DNA of 64,000 bases, taken from positions 105,814,647-105,878,646 of the forward strand of contig CM035417.1 of NCBI GenBank assembly GCA_020310875.1. Reading direction: 5' to 3'. Shown here in pieces: positions 12,600-25,294 of the stretch. The translations under genes and the position numbers were made by a program. The notes beneath the pieces are model-generated. The model was not told the DNA's origin and did not search any database. It worked only from the letters and a program-made list of their open reading frames with translations. This stretch comes from Ceratopteris richardii. Its lineage: Eukaryota > Streptophyta > Polypodiopsida > Polypodiales > Pteridaceae. Position 1 is the first letter of the stretch. Every line of letters begins with the position of its first letter.

Positions 12600-13010
12600 C
12601 AAAGCATTTTGTAAGTAGAAACATCTTTGGAACCAAGAAAAAGAAATTGGAGCATATTTGAGTACATAGACCCCAACCTTCGAGTGGAGTACAAATATTG
12701 CTAAGGCACAAATCTGGCATGTGGGATGCCTTGGAGACTCAGGTGCTACTTAGAAAAGATTCTCTCCACTTGAAGTGTTTAAAGTGGAACAATAAAAACA
12801 AGTTTGAGGACATTTTAAGACCCAAGAGAAATATGTATATTCATAACTCTCTTAATAAAACATGGTTGGTTGATTGGTCCTTGATTAGATGGGGATTCAA
12901 GTTCAATGAGTTATGGCATCCCCTTGTACAGAACAAGAAAACAATCCTCATATGGAAAATTCTACATGGTGGCATTCGGACCAATGTCAAAACCAATAAA
13001 ATTTAAGGTG
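12600..13010 (+). mobile_element. LINE fragment, zf-RVT end of ORF2 (copy B)
   Basis: Counterpart of 4880-5310 in copy B. The frame is open from 12698 to a stop at 13004-13006 and gives 'ELWHPLVQNKKT' and 'WKILHGGIRTNVKTNK', the zf-RVT region of plant L1 ORF2. It diverges from copy A by scattered substitutions only, as expected for a duplication of a relic that was already truncated. Confidence 0.75.
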
Positions 13011-13084
13011 TGTTGGCTATGAGCTTTGGCATGAACTCCTCTAAACAAGGAACATATCTTTTGCGTTCCTTATCTCTTTTGCGT

Positions 13085-13970
13085 GACCAATATGAAGATA
13101 TGTTTACCAAAGCATTGGATGGAGTAAAGCTACAACACTTCAAGGCATGCATTGGAATGAAGGACCTAGGCATTGAGACTTGAGGGGGAGTGTTGAAAAT
13201 CAAGTCTCAATCATGCAAAAAGGCTCAACCATGAGTTTTGCAAGTGGAGAAATAAAAAAGGAGGACCCAAAATCGTGGAATAAAGTTAGAAAGTCAACCA
13301 AACTCAATCAAATTCAAATATCATCAAATGAGCCACCAAAAAATGCACCTAAACTGATTGGTGGGTAGTTAGCTAGATTGTAGGAAAAATAAAACTCTAT
13401 ATAAGCATCATCCCACTTTTGTTTCTTGCGTTGTATGCATTCCACGAGTTTGCCACTTAGTTTAATGAAGTCATAAAATCCAGCAAGCAGCCCCCTTACT
13501 TGCTTAGCTCATTTTCTCATGATTTTGTGCCTCTCTATCTAGATGCATAGTTAGGCTTTTCCAAATCTGATTGTACCAAATTGCAGAGCATTGTTTGCTC
13601 TCTCGTTGTACTCATTTTCATTGATTTCAAGATTCATTTGGTTTCTCGTATAGTGCCCTGAACTTTGCCAAAGTTTCAAGTTATTTGGCTGAGTGAGTTG
13701 TGAATTGCCAAATTTGTGAAGGCATATCTCTACACATAGGCAAAGAGTCTTGCAAACATGTAGCTTGTTTTGAAGAGGGTGACTCTCCTAGCTGGAATAT
13801 TGATTTTGGATGATTTAAAGCTTTTTGGGTAGCCCTTATAGTCTATTGTTAGTCTCCAAAAGTTCACTTTAAGTCTCTGTACTGGTGCAAAGAAAAGTTC
13901 AGAACAGTGAGCATATATCATTACTTGTGGACCTAGTGGAGGGCAGCCATCTTCCATTTTTGCATTGGGG
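13085..13970 (+). mobile_element. End of a copia element: RNase H tail, polypurine tract and LTR
   Basis: The last codons of a copia RNase H region ('MFTKALDGVKLQHF' near 13098) precede the purine tract TTGAGGGGGAG (13180-13190). An LTR follows, beginning TGTTGAAAATCAAGTCTC at 13191. A TATA box TATATAAG lies near 13399. The right LTR end is not certain and is placed only roughly near 13970. Only the end of the element is here; the family is distinct from Copia-1 by LTR sequence. Confidence 0.65.
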
Positions 13971-13979
13971 TGTTAGAAT

Positions 13980-16407
13980 CATCCCCCATCAATTATGAGG
14001 CATGGAAAACTGTTACATGGGCAAGCTGAAACTTCCCATCTCTATTTGGGATGTCCTTATGAAACTTAAAGTGCTTGTTTGTATGGTTGAGGACCTCATC
14101 AATTCTTTCATCTTAGGTCAAGATAGGATCTGTGATCAAGAAGTCACCTTAAACCTAAGAGGTCAACTTCTTTAGGTTTGGGTACATGAACAATGCATTA
14201 CCATAGCATTAGAGCATTTTATGGTCACTAATCTAAGTATCACACATGCTCTTATTTCTTCTAAGACTAATCTTAGACAAAAAGATGTTCTATGTGTCCA
14301 AAATTCTGTGATGCAAAAGAATTCACCCAGTGAAGACTAGGATCAAGGACCATTGGATCTTCCTTCTTATCCAAAAATGGATGTAGTCACATGGGTTCAA
14401 CCAAAGAGGCAAGTAAGAAACCCAAAGAGGATACCCTATCAAAAAGATGAATGAAATCTAGGAGAAAAGTGGTTCCATGCATGAAACAAATCGGAGTCCG
14501 AAAGGGTGAGCACCTGATTGTCACCTTGGTATCAAAACCTCTACCAAAGAAGTAGCAAAGAAAGCCAAGGTGAAAAGTAGCAAAACCACAAAGATCTCCA
14601 TTGCAAAGAATACTTAGTATCTAGGTGCCAAAGTAGTCGATGAAGTCTGACCACAATAAGGGATGAATTTGGGTGCCTAAGAATTGTTTACAAGCTCACA
14701 TCACTACACATGAGCTCTTAGGTTCTAGCCAATCGCCATCAATCCCAATCCCCCACCAAAAACATGAAAGCTATTGTAACTACATGACCATGTAGCATCT
14801 TTCCTAGAATAACTTGGAAATGGGTACCTAAAAAGTACCATAACCAAGTTAAGTGAACATCAAATAACATGTATGAACTGAAAAGCCAAATTTGTAATCC
14901 CATAAAGGAAGTTTGGAGAGTCAAACATTGTAACCACTTGAACCAACCATGTAATATACCTATTAACTATTATGAACATACCTAGCTAAGTGCATTGCCC
15001 AAGTACGCATATAGGCTACACACTAAGTCACACTCTAACTACACACATCCATCACTCACACTCTCACTAGATCCACATACTCACAAGGATCAAGGGAGAC
15101 ATGGTTTCGTAAAGGGAATAAGGCTTCATAAAGTTTCTTATACATTACTAATATAGTTCTTCTTATTTTGACAGATTAACCACGATTTTCAATTATATTG
15201 GTAAGCTATGGCCGAAGTAGGCACTAGTTCCCAACTTGTAGACATTCGTACTTTTCCCATTTATGAAGTTTGATGTATAGGTCAACAAAACTTAGGTAAT
15301 TGTGAGTCAATCCAACTCAAGTTCCCCTTATAGATAAAATATCAAAGGTTAACCCCCGATCCATTGGTTTAATGAGCTAGCAAGAGCTCTTGGAGATGTG
15401 GCCTATATCTAGGAATCACAGTTAGTTCAACAATGTCTAGTGAAAATACCACTTTCTCACACAGGAATTTGAGCAGCTCCAAAACACTCTTGAGGTTCAA
15501 CCCATTTGGTAGAGAGAGGGACTGGCATAATACTTCAACAAACCACTATCGAAGCTAGATTTCATGAGATGCTATTAGTTTATCAATACTTTACAACATA
15601 ATAATGTGGACATATTGATACTTTCATCATCCCCTCCATGATGCAAAACAATGAGATGAGAAAGTTCAAGCTTACCTTCAACTCAGTAAGAGAAGCCCTT
15701 AACATGCATATTATTCATGTACCATCAGAGAAAGAGATGCTAATTGTGGAGGATATCAAGAACCAAAACATCACGAAGCTTAAGGATATGGTGTAAATGA
15801 TCGCAAAGATCTCAATATTGATTGGAATATGCATGGAACATTTTGCTTTCTCAGATCAGGATTGCTTTACATAATCTAGTTTAGTCTTTACTTGGCAAAA
15901 ACCTCAAATATGACCATCAACCTTCCAATATGGATCATCGAGCAACTCCATGAAACCAATAGCTTATGGGCCTACAAAACCATCTTGAATGGGTGTTGTT
16001 CCATAAGCCATATCATTTATGAATGTATATCTCATGATGCACTGATTCAAAGAGCTTTAACTTGCAATAGGATATAACAATCCAAGATTCAAAAGCCCTC
16101 CATACCCCCATCAAAAAAGGATGAGAGGAACTATACCATGTGCACAACCATGTGGTGCAATGCTCACTCTAGACATCTCACCACTAAGAGAACATACTAT
16201 GTGACCTTTTACGATCTATCTGCCATGATGCAACACCAATGGAGGCTCTTCTACATAGCCAATCACCTCCCATGTACCTATCAACTTAGAAAAATTAGAC
16301 AACCTCTCTGTGATATAGATCTTAGATTACAACAACAATAGCAAAGGGAAGAAGAGCAGCAAGAGCGATAGGCATATGAAGAAGAATAAGAAGAGGGAGC
16401 TTGAATT
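13980..16407. other. Unrecognised decayed sequence
   Basis: No open frame longer than 67 codons was found. Short plus-strand pieces look protein-like (for example about 14050-14320, 15892-16077 and 16138-16341, the last with a Gln-rich end), with many stops between them. A stretch near 15040-15200 resembles the end of an LTR or leader, followed by an ATG at 15209 ('MAEVGTSSQLVDI'). I could not assign a family. It may be a heavily decayed LTR element or a host-gene relic. Confidence 0.4.
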
Positions 16408-17460
16408 TGTTGGAACATCAAGCTTACACTATGCTTGAGGTGGATTTGATCTACATCAAAGGCTATCGTATCGAAGAATATTCATTGGAGAGTTCTTTTT
16501 CTTATGCTCATTTATTGTATTTTTTGAGAGATTTTTGATGGTTCATTTACCATTGTAAAAGCCTTGAGCTTTACACATGCAAAGGTAGAAAGATAGAGCC
16601 CAAATCCCACGAATTTGTGGTGGTTGAAGCTGCATTCAATCAAGCAATCAAATCACCTAAAGGTAGATCAAACTAGATCTTCGCTTTTCCTAGATTGTAG
16701 GAAAGTCAATTGATTCCCTCCAACAACCATTCCCACCTTCATTTGAATTCAAACTTCACTTGTAGAAGTCATGGAACACTCCTAGAGTCTATATACAGAC
16801 TTGAAATCACTTGTACATTACATGAAAGCAATATACATACACTTGTGACCATCATTGTCTTCCTCCTTCAATTCTCTGCATCATCTTCTTCACCAACAGT
16901 AATCTTGCAGAGGCTGCTACTCTCTCTCCAGAGCTGAAAATTGAGTACAAGATGGCTCATTGCAAAGATATTAGTGTCTAGTTTATGCTATAAACTTTCA
17001 TAGCATTTGGTTCAACAGATTGGGAGAAATCTGAGTTTTTCTGTCTCAGGGTCAATGTCTGCGTATTCTTGAAAAATAGGAAGTACCACCAGTCTCATTC
17101 ATTCCTATAGCATATTTTGCTTATTCCTTATACTTTTGCACATTCTATACCCTCAACACTATGTGTATCACTCCCATAAAAGGATTTTTTCTAATTGTAA
17201 TCACGCTGGTGGCTATGGGCATTTGAAGTTCATTGTCTCTTCCATAGATAGTAAGTTTTTGAGCTAGTCGACCCGTGAACCTATCTGTTTTGTATCGACG
17301 CATTCTCCTTGATGCTCCAAAGTACATAGTGTGTTTCTTCACACTTATCACATGCTTATAAGGTCTATTTGAGTCTCCATAAGCTCAAGGGCTGGTCTTG
17401 TGCCGGTTGGCTAGACCGAACTTCGTCTCTACCTTCTACAAGCTTCTCCAAGTTCTTTCA
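16408..17460 (+). repeat. Copia-2 probable 5' LTR
   Basis: Bounded by TG at 16408 and CA at 17460, one base before the primer site, giving about 1.05 kb. No 3' LTR partner is present in the window, so the left end rests only on the TGTTGG start and the family pattern. Confidence 0.55.
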
Positions 17461-19942
17461 GTGGTATCAGAGCTAGATCAAGATGGGTGATGGCTTTCCC
17501 TCAATGATCACGAAGCTTGATCGACACAACTACGAGGCTTGGCAAATCAGGATGGAGGCCTATTTGCAAGGTAGAAATCTTTATGGAATTGTAGTAGGTG
17601 ATGAAGCTATGCCTATTACAAGATCCAAAGGAGGACCTACACAAGAGGAGATAGATAAGCTCACACTTTGGTGCGCAAGGGATGCTCAAGCAAGGTTGTA
17701 CATACTAAACTCTATCTCTGACTTTCTATTACCACATATTAGAGGATGCAAGACATCTCAAGAGACTTGGGATACCCTCGAGACTTTCTTTTTTGCTAGT
17801 ACCAAAGCAAGAAAGAATCATCTTTGGAATGAGTTCAACCAAATGAAGAAGACACCTAAACAAACCATCACAGAGTTTGTTACCAAGGTCAAGGAGGTTG
17901 CGGATCAGTTAGCATCCATTGGAGAGCTGATTGAAGAAGAGGTCATCATGAGGCAAATTCTCAACGGCATTCGAAGCGATAAGCAATGGCAGAAAGGCAA
18001 GAAGAGGGAAGAAGATGAAGAAGAGACTTCCCAAGACAACTTCGCAAGCAAGAGCAAGTGGAAAGGGACAAAGAAAAGACCAAAACAAGACAAAGCCAAA
18101 GGTCAGAATGTTCAACCTTGTGCCATATGCGATAAGACCAACCACACCACTCAGAATTGTTGGTTCAATGGGAAGACCTAGAAAGGAAGTGGAAGAGGTG
18201 GATATGGCAGCAATAGAGGCAGAGGTGGACACAACTTCAACAATAACAATAGAAGCTATAATAGAAGGGACTACAACAATTATTCAGAAGATCAAACACA
18301 TGAAGACTCATTGCTTCTTATGAATCTAAGCCACAAAGAAGGCAAAGAAGATGATCATTTGTTCTACATATATGCAGGATGTTCGAATCATGTTGCAGGC
18401 AACATTGCTCTTCTATCTAATTTGGAAAGTCCAAAGCATAGACATGAAGTGCAAACAAGGGATGACACAAAGCACAATGTGGAGAAGATATGTAATGTCA
18501 AAGCTTCCAATGGCAGGACAAACATTCTGAGTAAGTTTCTCTATGTACCCACTATCACTAAAAAACCTAATAAGTGTAGGCCAAATAGTTGAAAAAGACT
18601 TGCAAGTTAGGTTCACCGAACATGGAGCTTTTGTGGAAGATCCATGTCAAGGCTTCAAAAAGATAGCCCGAGGTGAGAAGCATGGTAGGATCTTTACTTT
18701 TGAAGTAGGAGAAACCAGGAACATAGCTCTATTCAACTTTGGGTCTCAAACCCTAAGTGAGCTTGAAGTGTGGCATAAGAGACTTGCTCATGTGAATGAA
18801 AGAACCTTGAAGGATATATGCAGGGACCAATGTGTTCTAGGACTGCTGAACATATCAAAGCAACACATGATCAATAGGTGTGATGCATGTCAGATTGGGA
18901 AGGCACAAAGACAACCATTCAACCACAAAGGCTACATCCACAACAACGTATTGGAATCAGTACATACAGATGTATGGGGACCAAGTCAAGAACCTTGATT
19001 GGCAAGATCAAGGTATTATGTCTCATTTATTGACGACCATAGTAGATGGAGCGTTCTATACTTTATCAAGAGTAAGAATGAAGTGTTTGATTGCTTCAAG
19101 AAGTATCTTGCACATGTGGAGAATCATACATGTAGATCACTAAAGAAGCTCATATTTGATGGAGGGGGAGAATACTTCTCCAAAGAGTTTGATGAGTTCT
19201 TGCAGGACAAAGGTATCAAAAGGGAAGTGACTACTAGGTACTCTCCTCAAATAAATGGAATTGAAGAGAGGAGAAACAAGACACTGGTTGGATCAACCTG
19301 AAGAATGCTTGAAGAGAAGAAGTTGCCACATTATCTATGGGCAGAAGCTATTTCAACTGCTGTGTACCTTGTCAATAGACTACCATCCAAATCACTTCAA
19401 GGTATGACTCCTTATGAAGCATGACATGGAAGAAAACCTAGTCTTGGACATCGCAAGGTTTTTGGTTGTTTAGCTTATGTTCATGTACCATCACAAATAA
19501 GAGGTAAGCTAGATGAAAGGGTAATAAAGGCAGTGTTTATTGGATATGATTCAACTCAGATGGGTTACAGGTTCTTCAATCCTTCAACCAAGCAATTCAC
19601 TACAAGTAGAGATGTTGTGTTTGAAGAACATAGGTCTTGGTATGATGAAGACAAACAAAAGGTAACACTACCATATGATCTTGGTTCTGACTCTTATTAA
19701 TTAGGAAGCAAGCATGATACACAGGTCGAGGATCCAAGAAGTGATACAGACGATGACCAAGATGAAAGGGAAAATGATTACAAGGAAGTCAAGAGGCAAA
19801 GCAAAGATGCAAGAGGTTGGAGAATGCTCCAAAGAAGCACCTAGAATATCAGCAAGAGAGAAGAAACAACCAGAAAGGTATGGATATGATTCCACATTTG
19901 TTACGAAGCATTCAATATTCGGAAAAGACTCTATTTCAGAGG
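16408..19942 (+). mobile_element. Copia-2, left piece: LTR, gag, protease, integrase
   Basis: Older Ty1/copia element, here up to the point where Copia-3 is inserted. Parts: probable 5' LTR 16408-17460 (TGTTGG...TTTCA); primer site TGGTATCAGAGC at 17462-17473; gag from 17483 ('MGDGFPSMITKLDRHNYEAW') with the CCHC knuckle CAICDKTNHTTQNC near 18119; protease-like region near 18360; integrase about 18760-19300, with 'HTDVWGPS' and 'DGGGEYFSKEF'; and post-integrase sequence to 19942. It is related to Copia-3 in gag and integrase but has a different LTR. It is broken in roughly ten places. The remainder is at 26374-26534. Confidence 0.85.
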
Positions 19943-21023
19943 TGTTGGTGCATTTTACCCAAGCCTACATGCTTGATATGCTTGATATTATCCTCATTTG
20001 TAAGTCACATGAGTAGTCATGTGAACACCTCTTGTAAACGAGTTCATTTTTATCTCTTGTAATTTGAAAAAGAAAAAAGGAAAAGGATGGCTTACCTCAT
20101 CCATGATGTAAAAGCAAAGTTGTGGCCCTATCTACCTAAAACCATGCATTTTTGAGCTGAGGGAATATCTCCTAACTTTGGGGATCACTTTTAGGTGGAG
20201 CCATTCAAATTCGAATTCAAAACTCCCTCCAAGAATAGCTATAAAAAGAGCAAGAAGGAAGAGGCGGTTAGCAAGCCTTGTACGTGACTATTTCATGTCA
20301 TTTTGTAGAGATTGAAGAGCTTACTCCATAGCTCTATCATTCTACTCCCATTGTGCAAAAATTCATTGCCAATGTGATTGTAATCATATGTGAATCTATA
20401 CATTTGTCATTATCTACTTCTCTATTTTGTTCTCTGCTATACTCACTCAGAGCAGTACATTCAGAAGGTCATATCTCGAGTTCTACTGATCCTTTTTCAG
20501 TGATTTAACATGCGTTGGATAGCACATACTGTCGACTTCCTAGATATAAATTTTCATGGTCATTGGATCAATAGGTTCAAAGATATCTGCAATTTTACTG
20601 CTCACTGGTCTATCTCTACAGAGCCCCGAGAATGGCGGGCATGTTCCAGACTTTGTAAAAATCTGTTCTCAGTACTCAGTCCATCATTTGAAGTGTTTTA
20701 ACTTGGATTGGGAAGCTTGCTAAGTCTATTTGCTATGTCCAAAAGGAATTTTTCAAATTCCTACCAAGTTGAGAGCAATGTTCATTTTTTCCAGCATGTG
20801 TATGTCCAAAAATAGCAAGTTTTGGGAGCTAGTCATTTCGCAACTTGTGTGTCTTCACTTAAACTTTTGGGATACATGTTCCAAAGTACTTGGCTGATAT
20901 TTTGGTGGATTTAGGAAGCTCAAAGGGTCTACTAATCAACTTTGAAGTCTCAATTGGCTGGTGTGAATCTAGTTGTAGCGGCACCTACTCATCTTTGGAT
21001 TGCATCCACCATCTCTCTTCACA
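19943..21023 (+). repeat. Copia-3 5' LTR (1081 bp)
   Basis: Begins TGTTGGTGCATTTTACCC and ends CTCTTCACA before GTGGTATCAGAGC. A TATA box TATAAAAAG lies at 20240-20248, the likely start region of the element transcript. Confidence 0.93.
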
Positions 21024-21024
21024 G

Positions 21025-21036
21025 TGGTATCAGAGC
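21025..21036 (+). promoter_or_regulatory. Copia-3 primer-binding site
   Basis: TGGTATCAGAGC, complementary to the 3' end of initiator Met-tRNA, one base after the 5' LTR. Confidence 0.9.
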
Positions 21037-21049
21037 ATAGTCAAGCAAC

Positions 21050-22100
21050 ATGGGAGATGGATTTCCATCAACAATTCACAAATTGGATCGAAACAACTAC
21101 CCGGCATGGTCTCTAAGGATGGAGGCTTACCTCCAAGGGAGGAATCTATGTGGATTCATATCCGGAGATGAAGCATTGCCAACCATGAGGAACAAAGGGC
21201 AACCATCACATGAAGAAGTGGAAGGACTTTCGAATTGGTGTTCGAAGGATGCACTTGCAAGGTCCTATATTCTAAACTCAATCTCTGATTTTCTTTTACC
21301 TCATGTCAAGGGATGCAAGACATCAAGAGAGATCTGGAATGCACTTGCTTCTTTCTTCTCTTCCAACACTCGAGCAAGGAAGAAGCAATTGTGGATGGAG
21401 TTCGCAACAATGAAGAAAAGCCCGAAGCAAAATGTGACTGATTATGTCACAAAGATGAGGGAGATTTCCGACCAACTTGGAAGCATTGGAGAGGTAATTG
21501 AAGAGGAGCAAATCATTAGACAAATCATAAATGGAATCAAAGCGGACGACAAGTGGGAGTCATTCACAACAGCCATGGATTTATACATGGATATGCATGT
21601 ACCCGACCTCAACACACTCATGGGCCAACTCTTCACTCATGAAGCAAAGATTAGCAAAGGTGGTGAGTCCTCAAGAGGTAATCAAACTTCTGCCTTATAT
21701 TCTGATAAAGCTAAGGTCAAGGACAAGTCAAAGAATAGGAAGAATGAAGATGAAGGTAGCTCTTTCCAAGCAAACTTTGCAGGTAGAGGAAGAGCTAGAG
21801 GAAGAGGCAGAGGTGGAAAGCAAGGCAGGGGGAGATTCCAATCATCTCAACCTTGCAATATATGTGGCTTATCTAATCATACTACTGAGGAATGTTTCAG
21901 GAATCCAAGGAACTCAAGAGGAAGAGGATTCAATAGAGGTGGCTATGGATCAAATAGAGGCAGATACAATGGAGGTTACAACAACAACAACTACTACAAC
22001 AACAATTACAACAACAACAACTATCAAAGTTGCCATAGAGGAAGAAGAGATTACAATAACTATGGAGAGGACCAAAGTCAAGAAGATTCATTATTGATTA
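21050..22100 (+). other. Copia-3 gag region
   Basis: Starts 'MGDGFPSTIHKLDRNNYPAW' and continues through 'LLPHVKGCKTSREIWNAL' to a basic, Arg/Gly-rich stretch near 21780-21840, the CCHC knuckle, and an unusual Asn/Tyr-rich tract (about 21960-22030) coded by AAC repeats. The Asn/Tyr tract is a low-complexity linker between gag and protease. Confidence 0.9.
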
Positions 22101-22129
22101 TGAATCTATCAGTGAAGAAGGGTAAGGAT

Positions 22130-23400
22130 GATGATCACATATTTTACATTGATTCAGGATGCTCAAACCATGTAGCAGGAAATGTGGCTTTACTTTCTAA
22201 TTTGGAAGATCCTCATAACAAGCATGAAGTGCAGACAGGAGATGACACAAGGCACTCAGTGGAGAAGATACGTAATGTGAAGACATCAGATGGGAATATG
22301 AACCTCTTAAGCAAAGTCTTGTATGTCCCTACAATTACCAAAAAATTAATAAGTGTTGGACACATTGTTGAAAAAGGATTGCAGATTAGATTCAACCAAT
22401 TTGGAGCAGATGTTGAAGACCCAAGGCAAGGCTTTAGAAGGATTGCGAAAGGAGAAAAGACAAGAAGGCTTTTCACTTTTGAAGTGGAAGATACAAAGAA
22501 CATAGCTTTGTTTAGCTATGGATCTCAAACTCTTATAGAGTTGGAGATATGGCACAAAAGGCTTGCTCACATTGGTGAGAGGACACTCAAACAAGTTTGC
22601 AGGGACCAAAGTGTACTCGGTTTGCCTAATATCACAAGGCAACACATGATTTATAAGTGTGAAGCTTGTCAACTCGGCAAGGCTCATAGACAACCTTTCA
22701 ATAAGAAAGTATATATGTATCAAAATCCTTTGGATCTAGTGCACACGGATGTGTGGGGTCCAAGTAAGGAGCCATCTATATCAGGCTCAAGATATTATGT
22801 GTCTTTCATAGATGATTGTAGCAGGTGGACCATTGTGTTTTTCATGAAGCACAAGGATGAAGTGTTTAATTGCTTTAAGAAGTATATTGCTCTTGTTGAA
22901 AACCAAACAGGTAGGACTTTGAAACGACTCAGATTAGATGGTGGAGGAGAATACTTCTCTTCTGAATTTGATGCCTTCTTGCATGAAAGAGGCATTAAAA
23001 GGGAAGTCACTACAAGGTATACACCCAAACTCAATGGTGTAGCAGAGAGGAGGAATAGAGCTATTGTCAAAGCTGCAAGGTCCATGCTCAACAAAAAGGG
23101 ATTGCCAAACTACCTATGGGCAGAGGCTATGTCGACAGCCACATATCTCATAAATAGACTTCCATCTAAGTCACTAGATGGAACCACTCCATATGAAGTG
23201 TGGAATGGAAGAAGACCTAGTCTAGAGTATTGTAAAATCTTTGGATGCTTAGCCTATGCTCACATTCCTTCTCAAGTAAGAGGGAAATTGGATCCCAAGG
23301 CAGAGAAGTGCGTATTTATTGGTTATGAACAAAACCAAAAAGGATATAGATTGTACAATCCAATCAATATAGGATTTTCTGTGAGTAGAGATGTAATTTT
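22130..23400 (+). other. Copia-3 protease and integrase regions
   Basis: Protease motif 'FYIDSGCSNHVAGN' near 22142. Integrase shows 'WHKRLAHIGERTL' near 22552, 'HTDVWGPS' near 22742, 'FIDDCSRWT' near 22806, 'LDGGGEYFSSEF' near 22936 and 'NGVAERRNRAIVKAARSML' near 23032. Processing and integration functions as in other copia elements. Confidence 0.9.
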
Positions 23401-23719
23401 CGATGAAAACAAATCATGGTTTGATGATGACAGGGAAGTGAGCTGCCATATGACTTGGATGAAGATTTTCCATCACTTCAACCAAAGGAGCCAAAGCAGA
23501 TTGAAGAAAGTGATTCGGAGATTGACCTAGAAGACTTGGAAAGACTAAAGCTATGGAAGAACAAAGGTAAAGCAAAGATGCAGGATGCTACATATGGACC
23601 CGAGAGCTCACATCAACCACTTAGAAGGTCTTCAAGGGAGAAGAAGAAACTAGAGAGGTTTGGTTATGATACTTCTTTGGTCACCAAGCACTCCATCTAC
23701 ATTGCAAAGGATTCAACCA

Positions 23720-25210
23720 ATGAAGAACCTACCACATTCGAAGAAGCACAAAGCAAGAAAGCTTGGAGAGATGCAATGGATGAAGAAATGGAAGCCTTGA
23801 AGGAGAATGACACTTGGGAGCTTGTACCTAACAAGCCATATATGAAGGTGATTGGATCTCGATGGATATACAAAATCAAGAGGAATCCAGATGGAAGTAT
23901 AAATAGACACAAAGCAAGGTTAGTTGCTAAAGGGTTTGCTCAAACCCATGGTATTGATTATGAGGAGACTTTCTCTCCTGTTGCAAAAATGCCTACAATT
24001 AGGGTTCTCATTAGTCTTGCTGCATCTAGAAATTGGAATCTCTATCAACTTGATGTAAAGAATGCCTTCTTGAATGGATGGATTTCTGAGGAAGTGTATA
24101 TGGCACTACCTCCTGGATATGAGGATGCACATCATCCTAACTATGTATGCAAACTAAAGAAAGCTTTGTATGGATTGAAGCAAGCTCCAAGAGCTTGGAA
24201 TTTCAGATTGGTGACTTATTTGCAGGACCAAGGATTCAAAGCTAGCAAAGCAGATACCTCTTTGTTCATAAAGAGGAATGGATCTGAAGTGATATATTTA
24301 TGTGTGTATGTTGATGATATTATTATCACAGGCAATGATCTTGAAGGAATCAAACAGGTAAAGAGTCAAATGAAGGAAGGAGTTCAAAATAAGTGACCTC
24401 GGACCACTCACTTATTTTCTTGGATTGGAGTTGATCTACACAGATTCAGGTATATACATCACACAAAGGAAGTATGTCCATGACATGCTCGTCAAGTTCA
24501 AGATGGGAAATACCAAGTGTGCAGGTACACCTATGGAGCAAAATCATAAGCTTAGTGCTTATGAAGGAGAGCCAATTGAAGACATCACAAGCTATCAAAG
24601 CTTGGTTGGAAGTTTGAACTATGCAACACTCACAAGGGTGGATATATGCTATAGTGTTAGCATATTGAGTCAATTTATGCATAAGCCGAGAAGACCACAT
24701 ATGGAAGCGGCCAAGAGAGTCCTCAAGTACCTAAAGGGGACCATGAATGAAGGTTTGTTTTATTCATATACTATTGAGCTAAAGATCTACTCAGATGCAG
24801 ATTGGGCTGGATCTAGAGATGATAGAAGAAGCACATCCGGGTATATATCATTTGCAGGTTCAAAAATCATTTCTTGGTCATCGAAGAAGCAACCAACCGT
24901 GGCATTATCTTCTATCGAAGCTGAATATAGAGGTTTGGCTAATGCAACTCAAGAAATCATGTGGTTAAAGTCTTTGTACACAGATCTTGGACTTCATTCT
25001 TCAACACCTCATACTTTTGGTGACAACACAAGCTCACTACATCTAGCAGCTAATCCGGTATACCATGCTAGAACCAAGCATATTGAAGTCCACTACCATT
25101 ATGTAAGGGAGAAGCTAATGAGCAAGGACATTCAACTATCCTATGTCTCTACAGATATGCAATGTGCAGACATGTTAACTAAAGCTCTTGATGGTACAAA
25201 GTTAGGTAGA
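23720..25210 (+). other. Copia-3 reverse transcriptase and RNase H regions
   Basis: Reverse transcriptase: '[20 protein letters not shown]' near 23855, '[18 protein letters not shown]' near 24050, '[15 protein letters not shown]' near 24155, and YVDD near 24307. RNase H: 'YSDADWAGSRDDRRSTSGY' near 24790, 'SSIEAEYRG' near 24909 and 'HARTKHIEVHYHYVREK' near 25065. Confidence 0.92.
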
Positions 25211-25294
25211 TTCAAGTTGATGATTGGCTTGCAAGAAATCAAGGACAATTGAAGACTTATTTGGAGGCCAAGCATGTTAGGCTTGAGGGGGAGC

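Noticed and set aside
16710-16937. 75-codon plus-strand frame as a gene
   Set aside because: It lies inside the probable Copia-2 LTR and has no recognisable feature.
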